NCBI GenBank assembly: GCA_000611775.1
Contig: KK106984.1
Coordinates: 1,787,857 to 1,851,856 of the forward strand
DNA length: 64,000 nucleotides
Direction of reading: 5' to 3'
Source of the DNA: Umbilicaria muhlenbergii
Lineage: Eukaryota; Ascomycota; Lecanoromycetes; Umbilicariales; Umbilicariaceae
The stretch's first letter is position 1; each line of letters begins with the position of its first letter. Made by a program: the position numbers and the translations under genes. The notes beneath the pieces are model-generated. The model did no database searches. It had not been told where the DNA came from and saw only the letters and a list, made by a program, of their open reading frames with translations. Below, piece after piece: positions 1 to 11,553 of this stretch.

Positions 1-738
1 GCTTAGATGAGAAGTTCAAATCCGACAGCCAAGCCACCACTGCTTGACGTTCTTCCTTCAAGCGCAGCTCAGCTTCTCGACACTGTTGATCTAATGGATG
101 CCCTGTGTTAAACGCTGCAAACACGATATTGGACAGGCTGAAAAATATCATTACCTTTCTGATTGATCTGCAGCTCTGTAACGCCGTCCGTAATTGCAAG
201 GATATCGTTGCCGAGCTTACACACATTAGCATTGACGTCTGTAACATCCGCCTTTATTGCCAGTGAGAGTCCCCTTTGATACTATCAGTACTCAAATCCA
301 TCACCAAAGACCAGAAACCCACATGTGATCCCTTTGCAGAGCCAGCTGTACAAGTGACTTTACTCTCTCAATCTTGGCCAAGGTTTCCATGATCTCTTTC
401 TTCTCGAGTGTCCAAACAAGTCTTTTACTCAGGCCTTTCATCCCGTGTTCTGGTTTAAGTTTCTTTGCCAGCTCCTCCATTGACCGCTGTAGCAGTTCCA
501 GTACGTCCTTCATTCCCTGAGAATGAACTGTTCCAAGCCATGATTCAATTGTGTTCGCACCTTCCAGCGTATAATTCAGGTTTATAAGGAATACCAAAAG
601 GCTGCTAGCTTCCTGTATAAGCTTCGCGCGGTCTTTTGGTGCGTCTTTGACGTCGTTGAGGTACCCGATCGTCTTTGTGATAACCCCGATAAGCTGAGCA
701 ATGCCGGCTGCTAGACCAACTGCAGTTGCAGGATCCAT
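1..738 (-). CDS. Fungal NLR (STAND/NACHT-type) protein, N-terminal part, cut by window edge
   Basis: Probable intracellular receptor of the fungal NLR class involved in non-self or stress recognition. Only the N-terminal helical domain is in the window; the expected NACHT/P-loop and repeat domains would lie beyond base 1. I start at the ATG at 738, where the protein opens MDPATAVGLAAGIAQLIGV, a common opening for SesA/HeLo-like N-terminal domains of fungal STAND proteins; the upstream in-frame extension is not protein-like. Exons inferred: 738-323, 273-155 and 102-1, with introns 322-274 (GTGGGT...AAG) and 154-103 (GTAATG...CAG). After splicing, the frame reads through NDILAITDGVTELQ and then GHPLDQQCREAEL to the edge, like the linker before NACHT in such proteins. 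No catalytic motif is visible. The class is fairly secure; the exact subfamily is not. Confidence 0.75.
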
Positions 739-1802
739 GGTGACTGGACAGAATGAGGGCACAGTATTCGAGGAGCAGGATAGATTGAGAAGGGTCAATA
801 AGTGCGTGGTGGAGGAACCGCCGTGAATGAAGCCTTGCTGTGCCCCACATGAGAAAGGTGGGTTAAACCAGTGTCGACGACGTGGCAAGGCTCGCAGCTC
901 ACCACGACTACGGCTGTTTCCGTGCGCCCGTACGACATTGCGGTACATGGTCAGAAAAGATGGGTTTTTTCATTGAGGGCCTAACAAGTCAACAAGAAAC
1001 AAATGGCTCCCCGACGGGCTGTTGCAACAGTTGCCGGTTCATGCAACAGAGCTAAACACCTTCCCACAGCTTGTCGCGGCACTCTATACAACCTCTTTAA
1101 TAAGTCTGTTGAATCAGTATCTCTTCGGCAATGGACACCCGAGTCGCTCCCTTCTCGAGCGTGTGATCTGGGAATGCCTCTTTTCCGGGTTATTCCCTTG
1201 GAGCACGCCCCCCTCCCCCCCCTCCCAAAAACTTTTCATTGAGGTTATTCCCGGAAGTACTCCACCCTTTCAAAGTCTCAACTTCTTGTGGGATAGAAGC
1301 CTGCTTACTTGTGCTTTTCCTGCTCTTTCACGACTTGTGTTGCGCCTCATTCCTATGTTTCAGGTTGAAACTAGACGTGCTTTGTTAGCTCTACTGTAGG
1401 CCCTCCGTGAGATCCCTTTCGTCTTTTCTCAAAATCTAGCCAACGGTGTAGCTCATTCGTCAGTGGACCCTTAGCCCTAACCATTCTATTTTTTCCATCC
1501 CAAGTCTCAATCAAAGAGGCGCTCTACCAAAGTGGTGGCATGGTGAATAGGAAGCACCGGACTGGCTGCCGACTGTCGACCGTGCTGGGCTGCCTTGTAT
1601 CCGTACCCTGCTGGTGGGCTGGTACCTAGCTGTCACTACTGATTAACATACATAGCACGGAATACAACGCACAACGGTCACGTAAAAACATTATTTCAGG
1701 CCCGGCGAAGAATATGTCAGGAGGTATGATACAGACATTGCTACAACCCACCCACTGCGAGAGCTTCATACATCATCATCATCATCACAACCATCCTCCT
1801 CC
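739..1802. other. Intergenic, no gene recognised
   Basis: No protein-like reading frame was found. A short CAT microsatellite lies near 1770-1787. The right end holds the 3' flank of the monooxygenase gene, and the left end is the upstream region of the NLR gene. Confidence 0.5.
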
Positions 1803-3362
1803 TCACGACTTGGCTGCACCAAGGTTCGCGCCACTTCCACTCATCAAAGGCGACCTCATCAGATTCTCCCACTGATGCACCATCTCCGTATTAATCTTCG
1901 AAACCCGCACCTCCTCGCCGCCTCTGCCGATGATGTCTGTATCGTAACTCGAAACAGCCTCGTCGAGATTGCTAGCGCCAGTGTGCACTGCTTGAAGCGC
2001 GCCAACGTAGCGGGCAGCGTCTGCGACTGCGTGGTTTAGACCTTGGCCGCGATCTGTGCGGAGTGTCGAAGATGGTTAGTCTGGTACCGCATCGTGGGGT
2101 GTGGAATTGGTCGCGCTTACGGAATGTCATCGGATGCGCCGCATCACCGGCAAGCGTGACGCGACCCTTGCGATTGTCCCAGGGTATGGGCTGCCAGTAG
2201 GATACCCGGTTCATGTGGACGTGAGTCCGGTCTGGGATCCATTCGTTGGCGCACTTGATAGGGTCGGCAAAGATGGAAGTTTTGGACTTGACGGCTGCCA
2301 GGAGGGTATCGTTTGATGGTCTTGTTTGGCCGTCGTCGTGGGGGTCTCGGGGCCAGGAGGACATTAGTTGGAAGGTCCATGTTTCTGGTTTGTGGGGGTC
2401 TTCGACGTCGAGAACTATCGCATGTCTTAGCAATGGGTGCGGAACCCCTAGTAGTGACCTCGTTGTACTTACTAGATATCCAGGACCAGATCCCCTCGGG
2501 GTGGATTGCCATTGCGTTGATTGGATGGAGACTCCGCGCTTTGATCGCATGTTCTGGGTTGGGATACCTAAGCACAATTCTTGTAGCTGTGTATGGCGCG
2601 AAGCTTGGCGCCGCCTTCTCTTCCCCCAGGAGTAATTGTCGGACGACGGAGCGATGTCCATCACTCCCCACCAGCGCGGTACCTATCACCTCGGTCCCGT
2701 CCGCAAAGGTGGCTGTAACCGAGGTGTTATTCTCGGCGCAGTTGATGTCGACCAGTTTCTTGTTATACTGCAAGATTTCAGCCCCAGGTTCGCCAAGGGG
2801 TGCCATGCATGCAGACCTGGACAGCCATGCCCTCCGCACATAATGCCCTGAAACGCCTCCTCGAAACGCGATGCATCTTTGGGAGTGGAATAAGCTTGAT
2901 TTGTTCACCCGTCTGGCCATTGCAGATGGGGACTATGTCAGAATCTGGAGCTGGCGCAAATGGATCCGTCTGCGCTTGTTGGATGCGATCAAGGACGTTC
3001 TGAGGGAGACATTGGTGTAGCAGAGGAAGGGACCAGTGTATGCCCATGCCCCAATCGGCGGACCTGTCGAGGACCGCAGCATCTTCGGCTTCCCACACCG
3101 AGCAGTGAATGCCGGCCTGCCCTGCAGCTTAGCGATTCGTCGCGTCACACATGGGACGACTGGATGACGCGTTGATGATGGGACGATGTTTTGCGGCGGT
3201 GGTGCTTACCTTTGCAAGTCCCTGGGCAATGAGGAGGCCGGTGATGCCTGTAGAAATGCGTAAGCATGCCTACCCAACTAACGCCGGCAGCCAGGCTGGA
3301 ATCACACCTGCGCCGATAATGATCACGCTCAGCTGCTGCTGCTTGTCGTTTGCCGACTCCAT
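1803..3362 (-). CDS. FAD-dependent aromatic monooxygenase (salicylate hydroxylase-like)
   Basis: Predicted flavin monooxygenase that uses NAD(P)H and O2 to hydroxylate a small, probably aromatic, substrate. Six exons were inferred: 3362-3308, 3247-3210, 3122-2817, 2767-2473, 2414-2121 and 2053-1803. They total 1,239 nt (412 aa), normal for the family, and stay in frame across all five GT...AG introns. The Rossmann motif IIGAGITGLLIAQGL is split by the first intron. The DG motif is seen as GSDGHRSVVR, and the FAD-ribityl GD motif as TLAGDAAHPMTF followed by HRGQGLNHAVADA. These three motifs in this order define the PF01494 family. The start at 3362 gives MESANDKQQQLSVIIIGAG, a usual short N-terminus. 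No signal peptide or membrane segment is seen. It lies head to head with the methyltransferase to its right (664 bp between starts), so the two could share a promoter region. The substrate cannot be inferred from sequence. Confidence 0.85.
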
Positions 3363-4025
3363 CCTTTCCGCCTTGTTTTCTATTTCTGGGATGACCAAGC
3401 TGGGTTGTGGCTGAATGGTGCGCAGTGTGGAGTGCGGAGAGGATCCACGACGGCTGCACCCTCGATTATTTCCGGGAATTCGGGCTGACGGTGGCGCAAC
3501 GCGTAGTGCGCACGGCTTCGAGGCTTGGGTCTTGTTCGAACTTCTCCGAGATCTGACTCTTATCTCTTTTCCCTCCGGCTTGCCCAGCTTTCCATCGCTG
3601 CGGTGTAGATTGCAAAGGGCCAAGGCTTTAGTCTGAGGGCTGGAGATGTATGACCCCACCGTGCCCACCAATACATCTAAGGATCACACATAGCTCGTAC
3701 TATTTCCTTCGCTCTGTCGGCTCGGCCCTCCCGGCTAGAGCAAGGAGGGAGAGTCTGAGAGAGAAAGGCTTGGGCTGAGGGCCCAGACTCCAAACTCCAA
3801 CTCCAGTCCCCAGACTCCAGTCTCCAGTTTCTTCACCGCTTACGAACCCCGCACATCACCGAACCGAGCAATTCGGTGGCAGCCAAAGAAACACGCCCTG
3901 ACTCCCGACTCTCGCCTCCTCCGCCTGCCTCTCGACACGCAACTAGAGGCCGTATCTGTTGATCGCAGCATGGCCATGATGCCATAGGGTCGGAGGTGGG
4001 GTTATACTTTCGACGAGCGGCGAAG

Positions 4026-6294
4026 ATGTCATCGTCGCAAGGCGAGCAGGAGTCGTGTGCCGGCACCACGTTGCTGCCCAATCATGCAACCCCTGCAGCA
4101 CGCCCGTCTACCAGTTCCACATCCATATCCACATCCACATCCATTTCCACTTCCACCGCGAACCTGTTCCATGAGTCTGGTCCCACCAATCGCGCCGTGA
4201 CGCCAGCACAGCTTACTGCAAGCACGACTCCCACCAGGCCCGCCTGGGGTGGCAGCGAACAGAGTGCGTCCACCAATGAACATGCAGTCGCAATCACCAG
4301 CCCGGCTCCTGCAGCCCAGAATCCCCAAAATCAAGGTGCCACCAAATCCACGAATCCGACGGCGGCCCCGAATCCCACTGTCCCGGCTCGTGGAAATCGT
4401 TCCCCACGCGATGCCCTCCACGAGGCTCCAGGTGACACCGCACCTGCAGAATTCTCAAGCACAACCTTGAACCCGCCCGGCTCGCCTGCAACTGCGACCG
4501 CAAATGCAAATGCAAATGCAAATGCGACCTTGCTCGGGCCCGGGCCCGACCCCGAAGAATCCCACGAGCTTGCCAGCACCTCCAGCGTGGCCGCTGCAGC
4601 CACAGTCCCTGAAGATCGCTCCCACCAAGCTGGTACCGACCAAACTGCTGCTATTGTTGGCCAAGGCGGAAGTGGAAGCACGTCACACAGCAATGTGCAA
4701 CCCACGAGTTATGATTCGGATGCCAACACGCTTGCCGGGAGCACAATCGAGATCGAGAGTGTACGTATCATCATTCCTCGACGCCCGCCTCATCCTGCAG
4801 TCACTGACTCTTAGCGCCAAGGACACTGATGTTAATACCGATGGCGATTCCGCCTACGGTAGTGATGCGTGAGTCTTTCCCCCGACGCGACTTTGTCGCA
4901 GCTAATCAACGATGGACGTCTTTCCGCAAACCCGGCTGATACGAGTACCCCAACGAAGATCGAGTTTCCTGTCCTCTCTTCACGAAAGTGTGAGGGACTA
5001 CAAGTACGAGAATGGGAGACGGTACCATGGCTATGAAGAAGGACGTAAGTTGAATATTACCATCGCCGCATATGGGATCCTGGCTAACATGGTCAAGGCT
5101 ACCCGGTTCCCAACGACGAGGTATGGCCATGTCCATACAAGGATACATTGCCGAAGCCCCCATGGAATGCTTATTTGCACGATAGATCGAGGCCAATCGA
5201 GAAGACATGAAGCATCACGGTACAACACTTCTTATTGGCGGAAAGCTACAACTTGCTCCAATAAGTAGTATGCCTCAAAAGGTCCTTGACATAGGAACGG
5301 GAACTGGTGAGTACCCACGTGTCTTAGTACTGATGGGACCCCGTGTTGACAAGCTCACTAGGCATTTGGGCTATGGAATTTGGTTAGTGATAGTGGTATT
5401 AGAGACAAGTAGTTGCGTGCTGACTTCGTTTGTAGCTGATGCGCATCCCACAACTGAGGTCAGTGGTCATACAGAGCCACTGTCCCCCATGGACTAACCG
5501 TCCCTAGGTCATCGGTGTTGATTTGAGCCCCATACAACCAGACATGTAAGAGGATGTTTTCCTGTGCGCCGTGTCCCGCTAACACTCGTTCTAGGGTACC
5601 ACCCAATTTGCAATTCGAGATTGACGACGTCGAGCGGGAATGGGCATATGGCCCTGACAGTTTCGACTTCATCCACATACGATACATGTTCAGCGCCATC
5701 ACGGATTGGCCCAAGCTACTCCAGCAATGCATGAGGTAGGAACCAACGACCAAGATTGGCCTATGACACCACCCTAACTATAGCCAGACACCTGAAACCA
5801 GGCGGCTGGGTCGAGGTCATCGAAATGGACATCATCCCCTGCTCCGACGACGGCAGCCTCCCCCCCGACAACTACATCACCAAACACCTACAATACTTGA
5901 CCGAAGCCGCCGCGAAGATGAACCGCCGTCTCGACATCGCCGCCCACCTGCACAACCTCCTCGCCGACGCCGGCTTCGCCCGCGTCACCGAGATCCCCTA
6001 CAAACTCCCCATGGGCGTCTGGCCGAAGCAGAAGAACCTCAAAACCATCGGCTTCTTCCACCGCGAACAGTTCCTCGAAGGCTTGCAGGGTATGGCCATG
6101 GGCTTCTTTACCAGGGCCCTCGGCTGGACGGCCCCGGAGGTGGAGGTTTTCTTGGCGCGCGTCAGGAAGGATGTTAGGGATCCGAGCTTTCATAGTTATT
6201 GGCGGACGTAAGCTCTTCTGTGGTGTCCTGGGTTGGGGGTCGTGTGGTACTGACGGGGGGATTCAGGTATTTCGTGTACGCTCAAAAGCCTTGA
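4026..6294 (+). CDS. LaeA/UMTA-type SAM-dependent methyltransferase
   Basis: Class I methyltransferase of the fungal LaeA-like family, whose members act as regulators of secondary metabolism or modify small molecules. Eleven exons inferred: 4026-4760, 4801-4868, 4959-5044, 5098-5120, 5186-5306, 5362-5382, 5436-5458, 5508-5545, 5595-5735, 5788-6207 and 6267-6294; total 1,704 nt, 567 aa, in frame throughout. Residues 1 to about 245 are low-complexity Ser/Thr/Pro/Ala-rich and probably disordered, with short repeats (TCCACA-type near 4110-4145, GCAAAT near 4500-4530). Then come the family marker ENGRRYHGYEEGRYPVPNDE, SAM motif I VLDIGTGTGIWAMEFAD, the acidic loop VIGVDLSP and the post-motif DFIHIRYMFSAITDWPKL. 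I chose the ATG at 4026 because upstream in-frame codons lack an ATG. The first intron (40 bp) is the least certain. Several exons of 21-38 bp make automatic gene models likely to fail here. Target substrate unknown. Confidence 0.82.
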
Positions 6295-8288
6295 GATGGC
6301 TTGAGATGTGGCCGCGCTTGGGTCGGGCGGGGATCGCGCTTCGGGGATGTGTTTTTGGGAAAAGCTAAACGCTGGAGTTGCGGCGTGCGAGGCGTTTTTT
6401 TTGTTTTTGGTTTCTTTTCACGGGTTTTCATTGCGGTCGCCATAGCATCATCCGTGGTTGCGCACGCGACGGTGTCTGTCCTATCTCTTTTTTGGGGCTT
6501 GCGCGGTTTTGTACCATTGCCGACGGGCGTGTCGGGGCGCATGTAATATCGGTGTAACTCTCCGTGACTCTACTATATCTCAGCAGGTGGAATTCTATGA
6601 CCAGCGCAACCGTTTCAAATCGGCAGGCAGTAGTAGTCTAGTCGAGGAATGGGCAACTTAGATGGTCCGGACACTCGTACCCTGAGATCTGTTCTTCGAT
6701 GGGAGTTGCATGCCGCCGGTCCGTAGCTTGAATCCGGTTCCTCGTTGGCCCTTGACCTCAGCCTTTACCGCGCGATTTAGTAGATCCTCGGCGTCTGGCC
6801 CACGGATAAACTGGACTGCTTTGGTCTTGAGCGTGGATTTGCTCTGTTGTACTCCAACTTTTCTTATCTCAGTTGAGCGCGAGGTCGAGCTTAAGCAAAC
6901 GGAAGCACTTTGGAAGAGTACAGTTGCGACGACATGGTTGCCCGGGGGGTAAGGGAGGGGGGAGGGAGGGGTGGAAGGGGAGGATGGCGCTGATGGGCAA
7001 TGTACTTGCTGCTGTGGGTGACCGACTGGCTCGAGGTGAGGAAGGCAGGGCGGTGGGTGGAGGATCTAGGCAGTGTTGATTTTTTCGTGAAGGTTGCGAT
7101 GTTGTTTCGGGGGTTCAGGGGTACATAACGCGGTGAGTATGGTACATGGATCTATGACGATGCGTCAGGGGGAAGCGTCTGGATTTTTACTTGAAGCATG
7201 TAGCAGTGAGTCTGGTAGATGCGTCCTTGCCAATGCCTCAGCGGGAGAGCATCTGAAATCTTAGTTGAAGCCTGTGGCAGTGAGTCTGGTATGAGGCGTC
7301 TAATCATTTGGCGGCGCCATTGCCTTGGGCACGCCTCTCCGGCATCGCATCGAGATGGTAAGGTACTAATCTGGCGGGTCCGGAAGAGTATCAGGTCTGT
7401 ACTGGCATAGATCATGCTCCGTCCTTGGCCCTCGGCAACAGCATGTCTGCGTCAAGGTATGCTGAATAGAATACGTAGAGAGCCCTGCCAAGCTTGTGCC
7501 CAGGCAGGCCACGGCAGATGAAAGATGCCACAACGACATGCCAAAGCCGAAGGGCGAAGACGGAAGGGATCGGAAGGGAGAGTCAGACTCGGATCGTAGG
7601 GCTGGATACGGCTCCGCAAATGGCGCAATCCGAGTACAGACTAACCTTGTTGGACTAGTCGTTTCTCCCGAGTATACTCAGACACATCTGCGACTACCTT
7701 GACTCCATGTACACATCATTCCGCCTTTTTCTTTGTTTCGAGTCCTGCTCGAACATCTCTGCGGCTGATACGATTTCGAGAACCAGTTCTGAGAACCAGT
7801 TCTAGACCTAGACCTGGAGCGAGAAGCGTTACCTCGTCTCGTCATAACCTCGCTTCTTCAATTCCTCTGATCGTTCCGTCTTGACGGTTCAATCGAACCA
7901 AAAGAACAAAGCTTCTGGAATCACGAAGCTGATAGCCAGAATAAATGGCCATGTCCCGAGAAAGGCTCTGGACCGACTTCCAGTAGCGCGGGAATTTAAA
8001 GTCGATCGAGTACTGTTCTATCTACGACCTTGCTCTTGGCAATTGCATTTCCATGGCGGCTCCACGCAGGGCTACAGCTTGAGTGTGCACTCGGACCTGG
8101 CTGGTTAAAACCCCTCACTTTTGATCTGCATTTCGCCGTCATTTAGCATAGTCCAGCTGTCGAAGTTGCTACAAACAACACAAGGGGCTCCAACAATGTG
8201 AGTCGCGCGAGCTACTACGGATTTCAAGGACGTTTGTCCTTGCAATCACCACCCTCCACGTGCCCGATTTTGGATTCCCACGTCCAAA
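6295..8288. other. Intergenic, no gene recognised
   Basis: Open frames here are short and lack protein-like composition or known motifs. A G-rich run at about 6948-6985 (several GGGG blocks) could form a G-quadruplex. An imperfect short direct repeat lies at 7176-7292. Confidence 0.45.
7176..7292. repeat. Imperfect direct repeat, about 44 bp, two copies
   Basis: Copies at about 7176-7219 and 7249-7292 share the ending GCAGTGAGTCTGGTA and the core CTTGAAGC/GTTGAAGC. About 73 bp separate the starts. It looks like an old local duplication without coding capacity. Confidence 0.6.
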
Positions 8289-9960
8289 ATGCCTGCGTCG
8301 ATGAGCAGCCTCTCGCCAGAGCTGCTATCCCATATTGCTTCATTCCTAGAGCGCGAGGGAGGTCAACCACATATCCCACTGCTCTCCTGGGAACACCCTC
8401 CTCCTAGGCTACCACCATACGCTTGCATATCACGACAATGGCAATATGCAGTTGAGCGTCGTATTTTCCAGTCTCTTCGTTTCAATAGCAACGAACTTGC
8501 ATACTTTACAAAAATTGTTGTCGGCCACCGTAGGCGATTCCTTGCCATCCTTCATTACAATATCATCCTGCCTACATACAGCGAGAGTGTATGTGCCAGA
8601 TTCGAGCGCGTGTTTGAACAGACGGCGAACAATAAAGCGTTTACAAAGGCTGTTTAGCGACTTTTTAAGTCGCTCAAGTCCTGGGAAGACGACAATAGCC
8701 AAGGAAGAGAATATGCCCAGTCCGTTGCGCTCAATCTCGCCGCTGTGTATTCGCCTATGGACGAACGCCGCCGGGGAGCAGAAAAGTACACGGAAGATTA
8801 AAATAGAGTATGCACCTAGGAAACGTGGTGATCTCTTGGGACTTCGATACAAGCATTCTTATCTCCAGCTTCTGCACACGCAAGACTTACCAATGCTCGC
8901 TTCGATCTCCAAATTCAGCGCCCACGTCTACTATCTACGCAGCGTTGAACCTCGCTCCATTGCGGTCCTTGCGACAAAGTTCCCAAATCTCAGGAGCTTG
9001 GATGTGAGTCTCAACGACAACGAAAGGAAAGACGCGCAACCAGCACAAAAGCTCCGTTATGGTACGTCCGCGTACCCCTCTCCTTGTCATATTATGCCTC
9101 CAGTCCAGGCTTTCCGCTAACGTCGCACCATCATTCCCCGCCCAGACTTCGCCCAAGCCCTCTCATCCCTCTCGCACCAGCCTCTCCAAGACGTCCGACT
9201 CAAGCTCTACCATGAAGCGCCGGTGAATCATAACTTTAAACCTTCGAGCATCCTGCTCCCCTCAACCGACCACCTCAGCCTGACCCTGCACACCCTATCC
9301 CAACTCCCAACACTCACCCACCTGCACCTCTCAGGCCCCATGCTGATCTCCCCCTCCCTATTCTGGCCCACTCAGGACCCCTCCTCCCTCTCCCCTCCGC
9401 CGCCTCCCCCGTCCTGGCCAATACTAAAAACTATGGAAATGGAATTCAATATCGTCACCCCGACCGGCTCCTGGTACTTTGAGCGGGACCCGGACGACCC
9501 CGACGACGACGACGGCGACTACGACGGCGACGACGATCATGATGCAGCAGCCCTATTCTTAGACTCAGTCTTGTACTCCGACAACTCAGAATCCGACGCA
9601 TTGAGCACAGCACCAGACTCCTACCATCCCCGCATCGCCGCCCGCCTCCTCCGCACCCACCCTTCGAACAAAAAGATCACGCCTCTCTTAGTCGCCATGG
9701 GACGTGCAGCCGGGCACATGCCAGCACTAGTACGAATGACGGTGTCAGCGCCAGTGGTTGGTGCGAGGGAGGCGTTGTTCCAATTTGAGTTTTGGGGGAA
9801 GGGAGTGAGAGGGCAATTACACGCGGAGGGGGATGTCGAGCATGAGATGGTCATTTTGGTATGTAGGGAGGTGGAGACCTGCGGATGTTGTGGAGAAGGT
9901 TTGGAGGGAGGGAAGGGGGGAGGGGCTGCGGTGGAGGTTCGTGGAGTGGTAGGGTTATAG
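8289..9960 (+). pseudogene. F-box protein gene with in-frame stop and frameshift
   Basis: N-terminus MPASMSSLSPELLSHIASFL is an F-box (substrate adaptor of SCF ubiquitin ligases), followed by the fungal F-box scaffold of scattered Leu-rich segments and an acidic loop (RDPDDPDDDDGDYDGDDD near residue 390). The starting frame hits TAG at 8655-8657, but the same frame continues protein-like (RLFKSLKSWEDDNSQG...). It must then shift by one base at about 8799 (an extra T after GAT) to enter the next block, IEYAPRKRGDLLGLRYKHSY. An intron is inferred at 9062-9145 (GTACGT...CAG), after which DFAQALSSL continues to the stop at 9958-9960. So the gene has one nonsense codon and one +1 frameshift and is otherwise intact. 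It may be a young pseudogene, or the sequence may contain errors. Substrate target unknown. Confidence 0.7.
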
Positions 9961-10052
9961 CCGGAGAAGGGCTGTTGGTGGAATGGGGCGGAGGGATGAG
10001 CTTGAGGGTGTGGCGGGGTTGGCGAGAGGGGGATAACTGGTGGTTGGGTTGG

Positions 10053-10174
10053 TTGGAGGCGTAAGGGTTAGAGTGGGTTGTGGCTTTATACCCGTAATGG
10101 AAAAAGGAAGTGCTTGGAGGCGTAAGGGTTAGAGTGGGTTGTGGCTTTATACCCGTAATGGAAAAAGGAAGTGC
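10053..10174. repeat. Perfect tandem duplication, 2 x 61 bp
   Basis: Units at 10053-10113 and 10114-10174 appear identical; each begins TTGGAGGCGTAAGGG and ends AAAAAGGAAGTGC. It lies about 90 bp 3' of the F-box stop codon. Identity suggests a recent event or an assembly duplication. Confidence 0.85.
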
Positions 10175-10706
10175 TTGAACATTGGCCGGTAATCGATCAG
10201 AACAAATACACAATACAGGTTACCAGATCGGCGAAAGAGGAAATTAGTGGACAAACGAGCCTACGCACTTGAATTGTGCTTACGCCCACAGAAACGCGTA
10301 GGCTCGCTACATAAATAAAGATTCCTATCACTTCCTCACAGCTTCACCCTTCTTCTCATTGGGTACCCTTGCCCTTTTCACAGTTGATACGCTCGAGGTT
10401 ACATAAACGAGGCCCAAGCGTGTCCCTCTCCTTTCAGATCGAGGACCGCCCCAGCATCACTAGCATAAGCAGTCATTAGTACCTAGGTCATGGCTTTCCG
10501 GTTCGAGAGTGATGCTTGAGATGGGCCCGCTAATGCGAGCATCGAATACGCTACGTAAAGACCAGCGTATTCGAGAGACGTGGCATCGACTTCCCCTGCA
10601 ACACAAGACCGAAGAACCCATTTCCCATTTCCCATTTCCCGTTCCCATTCGCCCTCTAATAATGCCGCTGATGTATATAGTCCACCTAGTATACAAACCC
10701 CCCCCC

Positions 10707-11010
10707 NNNNNNNNNNNNNNNNNNNNNNNNNNNNNNNNNNNNNNNNNNNNNNNNNNNNNNNNNNNNNNNNNNNNNNNNNNNNNNNNNNNNNNNNNNNNNN
10801 NNNNNNNNNNNNNNNNNNNNNNNNNNNNNNNNNNNNNNNNNNNNNNNNNNNNNNNNNNNNNNNNNNNNNNNNNNNNNNNNNNNNNNNNNNNNNNNNNNNN
10901 NNNNNNNNNNNNNNNNNNNNNNNNNNNNNNNNNNNNNNNNNNNNNNNNNNNNNNNNNNNNNNNNNNNNNNNNNNNNNNNNNNNNNNNNNNNNNNNNNNNN
11001 NNNNNNNNNN
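10707..11010. other. Assembly gap (304 N)
   Basis: A run of N with poly-C on both sides (8 C before, at least 14 C after), so the gap probably covers a C-homopolymer or another region hard to sequence. Reading frames through it are artefacts. Confidence 0.99.
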
Positions 11011-11025
11011 CCCCCCCCCCCCCCG

Positions 11026-11553
11026 CTACGACAACAACCCAGTAATCACATTCCCCTTCCCCACCCCCGCCGCGGGACCCACCCCGTTGCCCGCAGCCCC
11101 ACTCCTCCCCGGCACCTCGGCCCCGCTCGCCGCTCCGACAACTACATCCCCCCTGCCGCCGCCCTTGCCACTCCCCGCCGTACTCCCCGTCGTCGTCGTC
11201 GTTCCGCCATCCACGCCGCCTTGTCGGAGCGTCTCGGCTTGGCCGGGTTGGGGGTTGGGTTTCGATGCCGGGGCGGGGGCGGCGGGGGTGAAGGCGCCGG
11301 TGTTGTGGACGAGGGAGGGGTGGGCGGGGGAGCGGGGGCGGAGGCGGCCGGAGCTGCGTGGGTCGAGGTATGCTGGTAGTGAAACGGAGTCGACGTCGCG
11401 GGGGAAGTCGACGGCGTTGAGGTAGGCGGCTGGTGGGTGGCGCGTGGTGAGGGAGGTGGTGAGGTCTTGGGAGGAGGGGAGGGGGAGGGCGGTGGTGAGG
11501 GTTAGGAGGGCGAGGAGGGGGAGGGCGAGGGCGAGGGCGAGGGGGTGGTGCAT
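11026..11553 (-). CDS. Small secreted Gly/Ala/Pro-rich protein
   Basis: A 175-residue single-exon protein. The N-terminus MHHPLALALALPLLALLTLTTALP is a clear secretion signal, with probable cleavage after TALP or nearby. The mature part has no cysteine; it is Pro/Arg-rich in the middle and Gly/Thr/Ala-rich from about residue 100 (for example GGTTTTTGSTAGSGKGGG). I recognise no domain. The stop codon at 11026-11028 lies just before the poly-C/N gap, so the 3' end could be an artefact of the gap edge. It may be a cell-wall or low-complexity effector-like protein, but nothing beyond secretion is supported. Confidence 0.55.
   Translation of the reverse strand: MHHPLALALALPLLALLTLTTALPLPSSQDLTTSLTTRHPPAAYLNAVDFPRDVDSVSLPAYLDPRSSGRLRPRSPAHPSLVHNTGAFTPAAPAPASKPNPQPGQAETLRQGGVDGGTTTTTGSTAGSGKGGGRGDVVVGAASGAEVPGRSGAAGNGVGPAAGVGKGNVITGLLS

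Noticed and set aside
9851-10213. 120-codon Pro/Ser-rich frame on the minus strand
   Set aside because: Opposite-strand shadow of G-rich DNA plus the 61-bp tandem duplication.
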